Part shown: positions 53,097-64,000 of the stretch, in pieces
Position numbering within the stretch: position 1 is the stretch's first letter
Layout: each line of letters opens with the position of its first letter
Origin: Rhodosorus marinus
Lineage: Eukaryota; Rhodophyta; Stylonematophyceae; Stylonematales; Stylonemataceae
NCBI GenBank assembly: GCA_029953675.1
Contig: JAMWBK010000003.1
Span: forward strand, 372,001 to 436,000
Direction: 5' to 3'
DNA: 64,000 nucleotides
Notes under the pieces: generated by a model
Database searches by the model: none
Told to the model about the DNA's origin: nothing
The model's input: the letters and a program-made list of their open reading frames with translations, nothing else
Position numbers and translations under genes: made by a program

Positions 53097-54889
53097 ATGG
53101 CCATCTGTGAGGACCGAGTCATCGCTCATGTGGTGAGTTGCTTTGGTATTCGATGTCCATGTCACGGATTTTCTATTTCCTGTGTGCTTACTTGGTGTTT
53201 CCTCTTCCGTCTTGCTCTTCACACAGGACCTTGACGCGTTCTACGCACAGGTCGAAATGGTCCGACTCGGGGTGGATGAGGAAGCGCCTCTCTGTGTTCA
53301 GCAGTGGGAGGGTGTGATCGCTGTGAACTACCCGGCGAGAAAGCGCGGAGTGACCAGGTTCGACAAGGCTGGTGAGGTGAAGAAGAAGTGTCCCGAATGC
53401 ATTCTGGTCCACGTGGAAGTTCTCAGTGAGGAACAGGAGCAACCAAAGGCGAAGGTATCATTAGCACGCTACAGGGAAGCCTCTGCGAGGATTTTCAAGC
53501 TCATCTTGAGAGAAATCGAGAGAGTGGAGAGAGCCTCGATTGATGAAGCGTACCTTGACCTGACTGACATGGTAAAAAAACGAAGAGGGATCAGAGACAA
53601 TGACGAGAATCTCAGCAGAGCCTCTGACAGTATTATCCTTGGAGAAGGACTCGACCCGTCACGCAAAGTAGGTGGTTCCTTTCAATGTGAACGGATTGCA
53701 CGGCTTGTTTCTTTAACAGAACGTACTCGGGCTCTCGGAACTCCATTCCATTATTTAGGACGATCTCAGTTTGATTATTGGATCGGAAATCACAAGCGAC
53801 CTCAGACGAATGATCAGAGAGGAGCTAGGATACACGTGCTCGGCCGGTGTAGCTCACAATAAGACTCTTGCAAAGCTAGCCAGCGCCATGAACAAACCGA
53901 ATTGTCAGACGTTGGTTCCGAACTCCTGCGTTCAAGGCCTTATGGAAAAGCTGCCGTTTAGGAAGATAAGACAGTTGGGAGGAAAACTGGGCGGTGAACT
54001 GGAAGCTCTCGGCGTTGAAACTGCTGCACAAGTTCAGTGCTACAATCTCGAAGGTAAGCCTTTCGACGTCCGGCGAACAACCTCTGTTGCTCGTGACATG
54101 AGCGCTGAACTGCTTCCTTGTGACATGCGTTTCCTGTTCCCAGAGCTGTCGAGGCGGTTTGGCCAGAAGGACGCCCACTTCGTGTTCGACATTGTGCGAG
54201 GCATCGATCGCTCGGAAGTAGTCCCGAGGAGCAAACCCAAGTCGATGCTTGCGGCGAAGAGCTTATCTGGTGAACAGGACTGGGATGGTGTGAACAGATG
54301 GCTTCGAATGTTAGCGTCAGAGCTACATGATCGGATGCTATTCGACGAGGAAGTGAATGTTCGCGAGGCTCGAAACCTTGTTATCAGTTTCAAGTCCGGA
54401 TCAGTGCCTAGGACGACGTCGAAGACCCTCCCGATGCCAAGAGGGCAGTCCAACCGGCTAGAACGGATGTTGAAGGAGATGCAGTCGCTTCTCAGGAATA
54501 CTCCATCGTTCTCATTCCCCATTGATTTCCTGGGCTTGACGGCGACGAACTTTGAAGACAAACCTGCTGACAACGAGTCCATCAACAAGTTTCTAAAGCC
54601 TTCTGCACCAGGAAGCCATCAAGCTCCTATTGAAAAAGTACAAGCGTCAAAGAATGAGAATCCTGGTATCAAGAAGTGGTTGCTGGGGCCCAAAGCGCCG
54701 CCAGATCCGGAGAAACAAGCGGAGGAACTATCCCAAGAGACAGCTGACTTTCTGTTGGCGAAGAAACTGCAAAGAGATGATGACATTGAAGCAAGTCGTC
54801 AGTACTCAACGGGAAAGAGCGGTCGTGCACAACTAAAGAAGCCTAGGCGCGGAACGATAGACTCGTTCCTCCAGAAGGCTCCAGACTGA
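53097..54889 (+). CDS. POLH: DNA polymerase eta (Y-family translesion polymerase)
   Basis: Three exons, 53097-53132, 53227-53667 and 53759-54889, encode 535 residues. The first exon gives only 12 residues (MAICEDRVIAHV), joined to DLDAFYAQVE, the first catalytic motif. IAVNYPARKRGVTRF is the fingers block. ERASIDEAYLDL holds the second Asp-Glu pair (about D118, E119). SAGVAHNKTLAKLASAMNKP is the thumb-side helix-hairpin region, and the little-finger domain follows. The C-terminus, GTIDSFLQKAPD, resembles a PIP-box for PCNA binding. No zinc-finger UBZ was seen, unlike animal eta. The enzyme copies past UV dimers. Eta rather than kappa or iota is favoured by the ARKRGVTR and SIDEAYLDL context. 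All catalytic carboxylates are intact. Confidence 0.9.
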
Positions 54890-55676
54890 TCGCTTTATGC
54901 ACAACCTTCGCGAACACCTCGGCGTTTACAATTATTTGAATCAGCGTGCCGTGTGACGTAGCAGGTCCCTACTTCCTCTTTCAGCCAGTCTGGAGTCAGA
55001 CGATGTCTTCGTACAGCTTCCAGGAAGGAGGGGACATCTCAATCCATCGTGCTGGTGAGCCAAGTGGATCCGCATCGAACACAGAAGCTCCTAAGGACCG
55101 CACACAGTACTGATTGATACATTGTCGTTCAAGTCCACAAGCCTCGGCACCCGCCGAGGCTTGTGGAGTGGTCCTTGAGCTAAAGCAGCACCTTCCAGGA
55201 AGGAGGGGACATATCGATCCATCGTGCTGATGAGCCAAGTGGATCTGCATCGAACAGAAGCTCCTAAGGAGCGCACGGTACTGATAGATAGAGTGCTGTT
55301 CAAGCCCACAAGCCTCGCCATCGCCATGGCGTTGGTCCTTGAGCAAACGAAGAGTTTTGGCAGCGAGTCACTGCCTTTTTGTTCTTCCCGTGGAGAAAGC
55401 TGCTGTTCTCTTTCCAGAAGAGAACAGCAACTTCAAGTTTTGGTACGTTTCTATTTTTGGTTGAATGAGAATTTTCTTTTTGAGTTAAAACAAAAGTCGT
55501 TCGACAACGTGTCCGGAACCGCCCGATGTCATTGAGGTGGATAGCATCGATTGCTATCGATGGGGTCGAGAGAAGGGCTTGATGATGATCTGGTCTGGGC
55601 GAACAGCCTTTAATTCAGTTTGCCGATCTATTTGCACCATTTTTCGTGAGCATTTGTTCCTTATCGTTTCGAGTAG
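54890..55676. other. Intergenic with a tandem repeat, upstream of the FGGY kinase
   Basis: No gene. Holds the 175-bp two-copy repeat and hairpin listed separately. Confidence 0.6.
55017..55345. repeat. Two-copy tandem repeat (175-bp period) with a hairpin
   Basis: The unit starting at 55017 recurs at 55192, with high identity over about 150 bp. In the left copy 55135-55148 and 55153-55166 form a perfect 14-bp stem with a 4-base loop; the right copy has lost it by small deletions. Both lie just after the polymerase eta stop and could be part of its 3' untranslated region. Confidence 0.85.
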
Positions 55677-57302
55677 ATGATTTCGCCGCCGTGCTTCGCG
55701 TCCAGTCCAGCTACTAACGTTCGAGGATGGCGAGGGACATCTGTCATAGCGAAATCGCATTGTCTAGCCATTGATGTAGGAACTGGGAGCTTGAAATCCG
55801 CTCTTGTGGATTTGAGCAGCGGGAGGGTGGTCAAGCATGAAAGCGCGAAACTTGATACCGTTCGCCGAGATGCTGCTTCCGTTGAGCAGAGACCCAGCGA
55901 CTGGTGGCACACAACCTGTGAGACGGTGGGAAAGGTTTTGACAGACTTGGACGACGCCATCGTCCTCTCTTCAGTCGCAGTGACCGGCCAAATGCAGGAT
56001 CTGATCATTATAGATGAAGCCGACAATGTGTTATACGATACTGCGATTCTGTACTCGGATAAGAGAGCAGTCTCTGAAGCACAGGCACTCACCGAAAAGC
56101 TTGGAATGAGAGTTACAGCGGACACTCTCCTTTCCAAACTTCTCTGGGTGGAGAGGAACTGGAATGTTTCTAGTATGTCGTCCTTTTTACCAACACGAAG
56201 TCCTGATCGATAGCAACAACTCCTTAAGCTGATTCGCTTCGTTGATCTCCTTCACCGCAAAGGCATTGGACGTGAAAGAAGTAGGGTGCTAATCGGTGCA
56301 GCGGACTGGATATCATTCAAACTCTGCGGCGCGCATGTCTCTGATCCAACTACGGCCACGACAACATCACTAGCTGACAGCTCAGGTAGATCCTACTCTG
56401 TTGAGGTACTCAAAGACGCTGGCCTCGAACCGTGGATCAGATCGCTGCCTGAACTACACGATGAGATCAAAGTTTGTGGCTACGTGAACCAAAGCATAGC
56501 CGAAGAAGCGTCACTAGCTTTGCTTTCTGATCTACCAGTCATCCACGCTGGAGGCGATGCGGCTACGACAACTGTTGGAGCTGGAGCTGGGATACCCGGC
56601 TGGACGCACATGTATGTAGGAACCAGTGGATGGATAGGCGGATCGATCGACAGTAACTCCATAGCGGCTTCAGGTACTACTGTCTTTCAGTTGGGCCATC
56701 CTGTGAAGGACTTTCAGATCCGATTGGGTTCAATGACAACCGCTGGAGGATGTCTGACCTGGATAAAGAACCTACTAGGATGTTCATGGCTGGAGCTGAA
56801 CCAGATGGCATCGTCATGTCCTCCGGGTTCGTCTGGAGTACTGTTCTATCCACACTTGGCTGGCGAGAGGTGTCCTTTCGTTGATCCGCTCGCTACGGCG
56901 AGCTTCTTGGGTCTGCGCGGAGGAGTCGACGCTGCTGCGTTGGTGAGGTCGGTTATGGAAGGTGTCGCTTTCAACATGCTTGATTGCATGCGTGAAATGG
57001 AGGCTTCAGGGTTTCCAGTGGGAGAAGAAGTCGTTATGGTAGGCGGAGGTTCGAGGTCGAGTGTCTGGTGTGAGATTTTCGCTTCGGTTCTCGAACGGCA
57101 GATTTTGGTGCAGGAGGATTCGGCTTTCTCGGGGCTGAAGGGCGCAGCAGCGATCGCAGCAGTGGCTATCGGAGAACAGCAGGATCTCTATCCAACGAGC
57201 TGGAGACAGAACGGAAGCATCTACAAACCAGTCCACCACGAGCTTTATCAGATGATACACAGGTCGTGGCGAGAAAAACACCCTCAAAATGGAGTTGCTT
57301 AA
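55677..57302 (+). CDS. FGGY-family carbohydrate kinase, xylulokinase-like
   Basis: Two exons, 55677-56172 and 56263-57302, encode 511 residues; the intron is phase 1 and 90 bp. The N-terminal ATP-binding half begins AIDVGTGSLKSALVDLSSGR, then QRPSDWWHTTCETVGK and VAVTGQMQDLI, which is the FGGY signature region. Later HAGGDAATTTVGAG, YVGTSGWIGG, HLAGERCPFVDPLA and the adenosine motif VGGGSRSSVWCEIFASVL complete the fold. The length fits xylulokinase and its relatives, which phosphorylate ketopentoses. The TGQMQDL word resembles bacterial xylulokinases more than the plant XK-2 type, so the substrate is uncertain. A roughly 28-residue leader (MISPPCFASSPATNV) may be an organellar transit peptide. 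LENG1 is convergent 150 bp downstream. Confidence 0.85.
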
Positions 57303-57452
57303 CAGCTGTGGATAGAGTGCTGGGCTGATAGTAGTTGACAAACAGAACGTTAGCAAGTAGCGCACTCAGCGACTTGAATATTGGGTCCACGAGAAAGGGT
57401 TAGATAATAGTTAAAATATTTTACATGGCTTGGAGCGACGGTGAGTGTTTTG

Positions 57453-58160
57453 TTAGTGCCTCCTCCTTCGCTTGTCGCGTCTCCTCCCTCCACTGTAGGC
57501 GGTAAATCCTTCATGATAGTCACGGCTTCTATCGTCCGGTAGAGGGGTTTGCTTGGAACGGTTCGACTTAGAAAGAACGGCTTCAATGCGTTTCCGTTCT
57601 GCTGCTTCCCGCTTCTCCCTCTGCTGTCTAAGCTCATCCATACTAGTCGTTTGCGATTTGCTCGACGTCTTTCGCTTTTCACGAGTTTTCTTCACAGATT
57701 TTTCCTTTTTGGACGAGGCGGAAGCGAGAGGATCCTCCCGGTGCTTGCGCTTGTCCTCCCTCCATTGTTTCCGGGAGTCGGCATTCGCAGCAAGCCGCGC
57801 TTCAGGGTCTTCTGTCGCGTACCAAGGCCTCTTTTGTCGCTCCCTCCCACCGAGATAATCCCGCGACGAGTCTAGTTCCCTCGCCTCTCTCTTTCTCCGT
57901 TCCTTCGCGACATCTGGATTCTCAGATCCAGCCTTTCTCTCCTCCTCAGCGAACAAGGAAAACCTCACTTCCTCTTCGCGACCATTCTTAAAGCTCTTGG
58001 ACTTGCCCCTCAACCTCTCAAGCCGCTTCTCAGACTCAACCTTCAACGCCTTCTCCTTCCTCTCGCTCTCCTCTAACCGAGCCCGCTCTTCATCCTTCTC
58101 CACTCGTGCAATATTCTTCACACTCCATACGTTCCAACTCTTATGCGGTAATATATTCAT
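57453..58160 (-). CDS. LENG1: LENG1-like nuclear protein
   Basis: A single exon of 235 residues. The start MNILPHKSWNVWSVKNIARV, followed by EKDEERARLEE, matches the family N-terminus (human LENG1 begins with a close variant) and sets the start. The rest is highly charged: Lys, Arg, Glu and Ser, with a likely coiled coil around residues 20-60, a central RPWYATEDP block, and a C-terminal GGRRRDKRRRRH that would serve as a nuclear signal. Related spliceosome-associated proteins (CWC25-type) share the N-terminal KSW and RD-E pattern. The role is presumably pre-mRNA processing; this is inference from the family. No targeting peptide. Confidence 0.8.
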   Translation of the reverse strand: MNILPHKSWNVWSVKNIARVEKDEERARLEESERKEKALKVESEKRLERLRGKSKSFKNGREEEVRFSLFAEEERKAGSENPDVAKERRKREARELDSSRDYLGGRERQKRPWYATEDPEARLAANADSRKQWREDKRKHREDPLASASSKKEKSVKKTREKRKTSSKSQTTSMDELRQQREKREAAERKRIEAVLSKSNRSKQTPLPDDRSRDYHEGFTAYSGGRRRDKRRRRH

Positions 58161-59156
58161 CTTTGCTCGTGGCCAACGAAAAAAGTACTAAGCTACCCAG
58201 TTACCAAGCTCCTTTTCTTTCAACCCTCGTTTCCACAATCAGCACTTCCTCATATCACAATCTCCAAGCCCCTGGTCCTGTCAATCAACACGAAGAGCTT
58301 CCTCACCCAAATACACCCACAGAAATCTCGTATTTACCGCAGCTCCGACATTCTTCTCTGACCAAAGGTTTGCCGTATCTTGCTGTCGCTACAGTCACCA
58401 CATCCTCATATCATGAAATCCCGGCATCTCCCTTCAACCTCCTCCCGCCCGTTAAACCCCAAATGCTTTTGCATACTTCCGGTTCAGCTTTCTTCATCCG
58501 GTCGCAACATTACGTTCTGAGTAAAACTTATACCCAAATGCCTGGAGAAGACGTCCTGTTGTAACATCTATGAAGAAAACAAGCGTTCATTTCAGATCTT
58601 GCTTCGACAGTAGCATCATCCTCAGACCACTCAGTCCAGCTTCTTCTTCCACCCACTTGGTCTAGGTCGGACTGCCCTCCATGCCAGAAGTGCTCCGGCA
58701 ATCAGTTTAAGCCAGCTTCATGTCCGACCGTAGTCAAAGAGAGCCTGAAGAAGTGTAGAAATCCTGGCCTCTACAATCTATCTAAAGAAGCAGACTTGAG
58801 CAAGGCTTCACCTTCTCCTCCACCTCAACGGACTTGACAAGTTGTCCAAGGATTGGTTTCTGGTCGGATCCGGCAATACGCAAAACACGTCAGCATACTC
58901 TCAGCCAGCTTCCAGCATCCGGTCGCAGTGTTAAGAAGCACGAAAATTTTCCAAAGAGACTAAAGAAGAATCAAGAATTCCGTCGCCTAGTATCTATGGA
59001 GAAGAAGGCTTGGCTTGTCGTCGGCCCGACGAAAATGATCTCCTGGAAAGAGAAGCTACAGGTCGTCACCTGTTATCGGATTGGGTTTCTGAATAAGTTC
59101 TTGAGATTTTGGAAAATCCTAGAGAGAAAGGTTATCAGTGAAACGAGTCCGACATA
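58161..59156. other. Intergenic between LENG1 and deoxyhypusine synthase
   Basis: No gene. Short repeated words around 'catccggtcgca' occur at about 58496 and 58917. ORFs on the plus strand lack similarity. Confidence 0.4.
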
Positions 59157-60518
59157 ATGGCTGTTGAGGATGATTCGATGAAGACCGCTGCAGATGCGGT
59201 TCTTGTAAAGTCAAGTTTACCGTCAGAGTTCACCGATGTCGTGAAAGGCCACGATTTTGCGGAGGTTTCTGGGGAGAAGGGATCAAACGACGTCGATTAC
59301 AACAAGCTGCTTCGGAGTTACTTGAGCTCCGGTTTCCAGGCGACCAACTTTGGCCTTGCTGTTAAGATCGTTGAACAGATGGTGAGCTACTATTCCTCGG
59401 CCCCGGAGCTCTGAAAATGAAAACCTGAAGACCGCTGCGCTGAAACAGATTCAATGGACACCCCCGAAAGAGAGCCTTGACGACAAGAGCATGGGGCCTG
59501 ATGACCGCTGCACAATCTTCTTAGGATATACCTCCAACTTGATCTCCTCTGGTGTTCGAGAGACGATTCGTTTCCTGGTTCAGCACAAAATGGTATCGGC
59601 AAAAGAAACAGCAGCTATGTTACAGAAGCATATCCTCCCGCAAAGGCTGACTTTCGCGGGCTTGTTCTTGCTTCTCCGTAAGTGAAGGTTGACGCGGTCG
59701 TTACCACAGCTGGCGGTGTTGAGGAAGACCTAATCAAGTGTTTAGGATCTACATACCTTGGAGACTTCAAACTTGAAGGCAAGACGCTCCGACAGCAAGG
59801 AATCAACCGCATAGGAAATCTTGTGGTACCTAATGAGAACTACTGCAAGTTTGAGGACTGGCTGATGCCAACATTGGACAAAGTTCTTGAGGAGCAGGAC
59901 TTAGAGCAGCCTTGGACTCCGTCTACCTTGATCCAGCGGCTAGGAAGGTATGTTCCAAGCACATCCTTCGAAAAAAGGCTGAGTTTTCCCTGACGACCAC
60001 GATCTTGCGTTCGTTCTCCATGTAGGGAGATCAATGACGAAAGCTCAGTTTGTTACTGGGCAAGTCGGAACAATATCCCAATCTTTTGTCCAGCGCTAAC
60101 GGATGGATCCTTAGGAGACATGATCTTCTTCCATTCTTACCGGAAGCCTGGATTGGTGATCGACCTGGTACAAGACATCCGCGCCATGAACCAGCGCGCG
60201 CTTGCCGCGAAACAGAGCGGTATGATAATTTTAGGTGGCGGCGTCGTGAAACACCATATCTGCAACGCGAACTTGATGCGAAACGGTGCCGACTTTGCTG
60301 TGTACATGAACACCGGGCAGGAGTTTGATGGAAGCGATTCCGGCGCCAGTCCAGACGAGGCTGTGTCTTGGGGGAAGATCCGACCAGAAGCGCAAAAGGT
60401 CAAGGTCTCGGTGGACGCCTCTCTTATGTTCCCTCTTCTCGTCGCGGAGACGTTTGCCAAACACGTTGATCACTTCAAGTCAAGAATCAAGTCTCAGGAA
60501 CTTCCAACATCATCTTAG
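59157..60518 (+). CDS. DHPS: Deoxyhypusine synthase
   Basis: Four exons, 59157-59381, 59449-59592, 59688-59947 and 60026-60518, encode 373 residues (human 369). It transfers an aminobutyl group from spermidine to a lysine of eIF5A, the first step of hypusine formation, in the cytosol. Conserved pieces in order are [87 protein letters not shown], and the catalytic [20 protein letters not shown], where the lysine forms the enzyme-substrate imine. [19 protein letters not shown] completes the NAD and spermidine site. All key residues are present. The start ATG at 59157 is the first in frame. Confidence 0.97.
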
Positions 60519-61615
60519 ATATCCCTATACTGAGTAGTAAACCCTCCCAGTGCACATTGTACATAAACACTGAGACCAATCCGCATATAGACGTAACTCG
60601 CTCACTCCTCCATTTTGGCACGGATTTCTGTGAAAATGAAAGATTGGATTTCAGAAATTTTTATGCGGCCAAAAAAGAATGGCTTATGATACTCGATTAG
60701 GAATTTCCATGGATCTAAAGACCTTGAATTTTAGAAATTCCTAGATGGCCAAAACGGAAAGGCCTCTGATACCAATCGGGCCGGGCGCGGACTATTTGAT
60801 TTTCATGCTAATTTCGATGAATCTAAAGACCTTGAATTTCAGAAATTCCTAAGCGGCCAATATCGACCAACTCATGATACCCAGACCCCTGTTTTCAACA
60901 GAGAAGAGGTGGGACAATTTGCGGGTTTGTATGTTTTTTGCTACTTGTCGCCCAAAAGCCTCCTTTCAGAGGGACCAGGAGCCTCGGCTAGGCGCGACCG
61001 AGGTGCAAGCATAGCTACATAGCTGTGGTACCTTTTGCCTCTGCCAACATTCTATTCCCCGTAGCTGCGCTCTCCATACACTTCGTTGCCTGGCTCTCTT
61101 CATTCGTGCTCCTAACTGCCCGCTCCCGTCGTTCCAACCCCGGTCCACCACAGAAAATTCTTGTCCAGCAAATCTCATATTAACTGTCACCAATAATAAT
61201 CAATCTTTAAGAAATACTGATTTCTATTTCACACACTATGAAGACATTGTGACCAAATATAGAAATAATATTGATTGAATCTATATGACACTTATTGTGT
61301 TTTTGGTTCTAGGGTTCTTGGTTGGAAGAGCGACGGAGGCAGCGGGATGTTGGCACTGACTGGTCAAGTGGTGAGTGGGTGAGGAATCGGTGGGTTATGG
61401 TTGGGGATAGACTACTATAACTTGTTGACGATGATATTATTTCAAGTATAGATAAGTTCTGCCCAAGTCTTCTTCTCTTATCCTAGGAGTGGTTTGGTTT
61501 TGGGGTGCTGGTGCCCTGGCCATAGGGAATAGGATTGGGATTTTGGTTGGGATTCTGTCTTAAGGCAATTTCGTTATTGCTTTCTGCTTTGTGCGAAGTT
61601 GTGCTCTTGATCGTG
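60519..61615. other. Intergenic with a three-copy repeat
   Basis: No gene. Repeats at 60640-60890. The remainder up to 61615 is AT-rich with no recognised ORF. Confidence 0.5.
60640..60890. repeat. Degenerate tandem repeat, period about 108 bp
   Basis: Two clear copies start at 60713 and 60821 with the words 'atctaaagac' and then 'ttgaatttcagaaattcct' plus 'ggccaa', and 'tgatacc' near the end. A partial, more diverged third copy lies from about 60646. Nothing codes there. Confidence 0.75.
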
Positions 61616-63372
61616 ATGACGTGCAAGTGGTTTTGGTGGCTGATTAGCGCGTCTGCAGTCGTGGTTGCTTTCTCTGCTGGTGATGATTCCGACGTCCCGT
61701 GGAAGAGAAACAAGGTGATCTATGGGTCGGTAGTTTTCCATCGGCACGGAGACCGAGCCGCTCAGAGGACGGCCCCAGCGTATGCTGCTGGAGACAGACA
61801 GTCTTACAATGTGAAGTTTCCAATTGATGATCAGGAATGGCCGGTGAGATGGGTGCTTTCTTCTGTATGTTGTTGAAATGTCTTCGAATCCTGGTGCTAA
61901 TTCATATTGATATTGTCTCAGGTTGACTATGGCCAGTTGTCTGGACTGGGAGCATTGCAGTGTCGCAATTTTGGATCCTACCTTCGGGATAGATACGTAG
62001 GAAAGGACAAGCTACTGGACGAGAAGTATAATCATTATGAAACGCATGTGAGAAGCACTGACGTAGATCGAACACTAGTCTCTTCAATGGCAGTCATGGC
62101 GGGATTGTATCCAGGACGATCAATAGCCGTAAGTTGTGCCAGCATAAGGAAAAATGTTATTACGTTATTTTTCATGTCTAATCATGTCCGCACACGACGC
62201 CATCTAGCCCGGATTCGACGGAACTGTACTAGTCCCAATTCACACAGTGCCTTACGCGACGGATGCTTTGATGGACGGATCAGCCAGTAAGCACTGTCCA
62301 AGGTTCAACCGAGCAGCTACAGCGGCGCTCAATTCCAAGACGATTCGAAACGCGATTCTGTCTGACCGCAAATTCGCAAGCTCGTTGGCCATCCTCGCGA
62401 ACGTGACTGGGGATAGAATGCGCGCTATGCCAGGCACGGTATCATCAAAGCAGAAAAGTGTACGGCTTTGGTTTGCGGGAGGGATTATTCCTAACCTTTC
62501 TCACCGCCCACGTCATTTGGTAAACAGTCCCTGGTTTCCTTAGTAACGTCGTTGAGAGACTTGAGGCTATGCCAACGTGCGCACAACATGACCCAGCCAA
62601 AAAACGTGACCCAATGGGATTCCAAGCTTGAAGATTTGACTACGCGGATAACCAATGCCAAGTGGGGATCAGCTCACATGGGTGCTCTGGTCGGAGGTCG
62701 TGCGCTGCGCGCAGTTGCAAATCGATTCAAAGCTACGGTGGCTGTGTATCATCACGAGCAGTGGGCGCTTGAGAAGATGAACGAAGAGTGCAACGCAAAA
62801 GGAAGCGACAGTGACGAGGATGGGGGCTGTCCGAGAAAACTCGCCGTGTATACAGGACATGACACAACAATTTTTGATCTCAGAGCAGCACTAGGCGTTG
62901 ACATCACCGAGCCTGGAGTCGTCCCATATGTGTCGCACCTAATTTTCGAACTTGAGTAAGTCAGCTCCTAAGAAACTGCTTCATTTTTTCCTTCCAAGCT
63001 AAGTAGTCATGGCTTCTACTGTTCAGGGGGGATGGGAAGAACTTCACAGTCAGCCTTCTGTCGGGGAGCTTCCTCAAGAAAGCGACGCCGTTAGCAGGGC
63101 CCTTCTGCGGGGGCAAGAGCACGTGTTCGTTGGACAAGTTCCTCGCCTACGTTGAGAGGACGGTTCCGATGGACATCGATAAAGCGTGCTCTGTGACTAT
63201 TGAACAGCTCAGCAACGGCCAACCGGGCTCTACCGAAACGACGACTAGCTCATTCGTTCCACAGCTGCTGAAGACGGGCTTCATTACTGTGGCCGCGATT
63301 GTCGTGGGTGCAGTAGGTGCCCTACTCATCTCAGCTCGCTTGAGAAGATCCCGGTACAACCGAATCGACTGA
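61616..63372 (+). CDS. Histidine acid phosphatase with signal peptide and C-terminal membrane anchor
   Basis: Five exons, 61616-61843, 61922-62128, 62208-62438, 62528-62955 and 63027-63372, encode 479 residues. A signal peptide starts at MTCKWFWWLISASAVVVAF. The catalytic RHGDR, in VVFHRHGDR, carries the phosphorylated histidine. HVRSTDVDRTLVSSMAVMAG is the conserved substrate-site helix, and YTGHDTTI is the HD motif. Near the C-terminus is one hydrophobic span, FITVAAIVVGAVGALLI, followed by a short basic tail, as in lysosomal acid phosphatase (ACP2). Two cysteine-bearing regions before it suggest a folded lumenal domain. I infer a type I membrane protein of the lysosome, vacuole or surface. 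A hydrophobic frame extends upstream to a TTG but the ATG at 61616 gives a clean signal peptide. Confidence 0.92.
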
Positions 63373-64000
63373 TCCACTTTTGACCACTAGAGGGCGAATT
63401 CTCGAAAGGTTCTACCCCGAATCCTTGGCTGACATCACTCAACGAGTGGAGATCGATCTTATACTTTTCCTGAGCTGACTAACTTGATAATCACAAGATT
63501 GTTCTAAAAGATGGCATAGCCGAATCGAGCAGTTCTTGGTATCTGCACGAAGCCAGCTCCTTGTTAGCGGCAAGGTCGCTCCGCTTTCGTTGGGTAGCTC
63601 AGTATACCGTAACGAGTAAGGGGATATGAAACCACTTCCACGTGTGTCCTGTAAGACCTTGTTCCGACTTTCTACAGGATGTTGAACTTCGCCAGTCGAA
63701 GAGTGGCACCTTCAGTCGCAACGGTCTTTCATGGTTCACAGTAGTGGCCTGTCCCAACACCCAGCTATCTGGGACAACTGTTGACTACAAAATGCCATCT
63801 CTGCAGCTTCCCCACTCGACGAAAGCCCTCAACGCTCGGTGGGGTGCGATCGACGGGATTTTTAGTAAGCATCAGATGATATATGTTAAAACGTTGTTGT
63901 CAAGGGTCTTAAATCTGACCATCATCACACTGACCAAAGACCCTTCCTCGTCTTTGACCAAACAGTCGTGTAGACTTCCCTGCCTTAATCTAGATCGGGC
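63373..64000. other. Window end, no gene seen
   Basis: 628 bp after the acid phosphatase stop. No recognised coding sequence, repeat or RNA gene. Confidence 0.5.

Noticed and set aside
58834-59157. A 107-codon plus-strand ORF ending at the deoxyhypusine synthase start
   Set aside because: No similarity, no ATG context and low conservation expectation. The synthase has its own clean ATG at 59157.
1-64000. CRISPR array, prokaryotic operon, rRNA cluster or telomeric repeat
   Set aside because: No regularly spaced repeats, no Shine-Dalgarno-led gene runs, no rRNA-like sequence and no telomere array were seen. Spliced genes show the DNA is eukaryotic nuclear.

Overview
This is nuclear DNA of a eukaryote with compact, moderately intron-rich genes. 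Most introns are about 50-225 bp and start GT and end AG. No prokaryotic operon, ribosome-binding-site, rRNA, convincing tRNA or CRISPR signal was found. The gene set (TTC27, PRMT1, PI4K, YME1, TTI2, PICH/ERCC6L, LysRS, DNA polymerase eta, deoxyhypusine synthase) is general eukaryotic. A RUS/DUF647 gene, a YME1 that resembles plant FTSH4 and a bacterial-style FGGY sugar kinase favour a photosynthetic protist. A multicellular-red-alga-like or related algal lineage is my guess, not something the sequence proves. All splice structures below were built by hand from reading frame, splice sites and protein-family similarity; phases were checked, and every listed CDS sums to a multiple of three.

Layout. 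1-5 kb: a partial or hypothetical minus-strand ORF with a duplicated segment, TTC27 (+), a long near-perfect foldback, PRMT1 (+). 5.8-11.3 kb: a SAM-domain multi-pass membrane protein (+), a repeat-rich gap with a retropepsin-like relic, and a RUS-family gene (+). 11.7-14.6 kb: PI4K beta-type lipid kinase (-). 17-19 kb: intronless ABCG half transporter (+). 19.7-23.1 kb: SPO22/ZIP4-like meiotic protein (+). 24.6-27.6 kb: YME1/i-AAA protease (+). 28.5-29.8 kb: TTI2 (-). 30-31.1 kb: pyrimidine-rich minisatellite, possibly coding. 31.4-32.4 kb: AP endonuclease (+). 34.3-35.2 kb: Mpv17/PMP22 protein (-). 37-39.4 kb: Aven-like (-) and a HAD-like protein (-). 41.8-45.2 kb: PICH/ERCC6L (-). 46-46.6 kb: broken Ty1/copia reverse-transcriptase debris in inverted orientation. 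47.5-49.3 kb: LysRS (+). 50.2-51 kb: unknown mitochondrial-type membrane protein (-). 53.1-54.9 kb: DNA polymerase eta (+). 55.7-57.3 kb: FGGY kinase (+). 57.5-58.2 kb: LENG1-like (-). 59.2-60.5 kb: deoxyhypusine synthase (+). 61.6-63.4 kb: histidine acid phosphatase with a C-terminal anchor (+).

The genes do not form a cluster with one function. Several serve genome maintenance (PICH, TTI2, polymerase eta, AP endonuclease, ZIP4) and several organelles (YME1, RUS, Mpv17, the unknown mitochondrial protein), but such mixing is normal for a eukaryotic chromosome. I found no convincing new multi-gene system. The most unusual items are the 136-bp foldback between TTC27 and PRMT1, the SAM plus membrane-domain protein, the in-frame N-terminal extension of LysRS, the inverted copia fragments and several two- or three-copy local repeats in the intergenic gaps.
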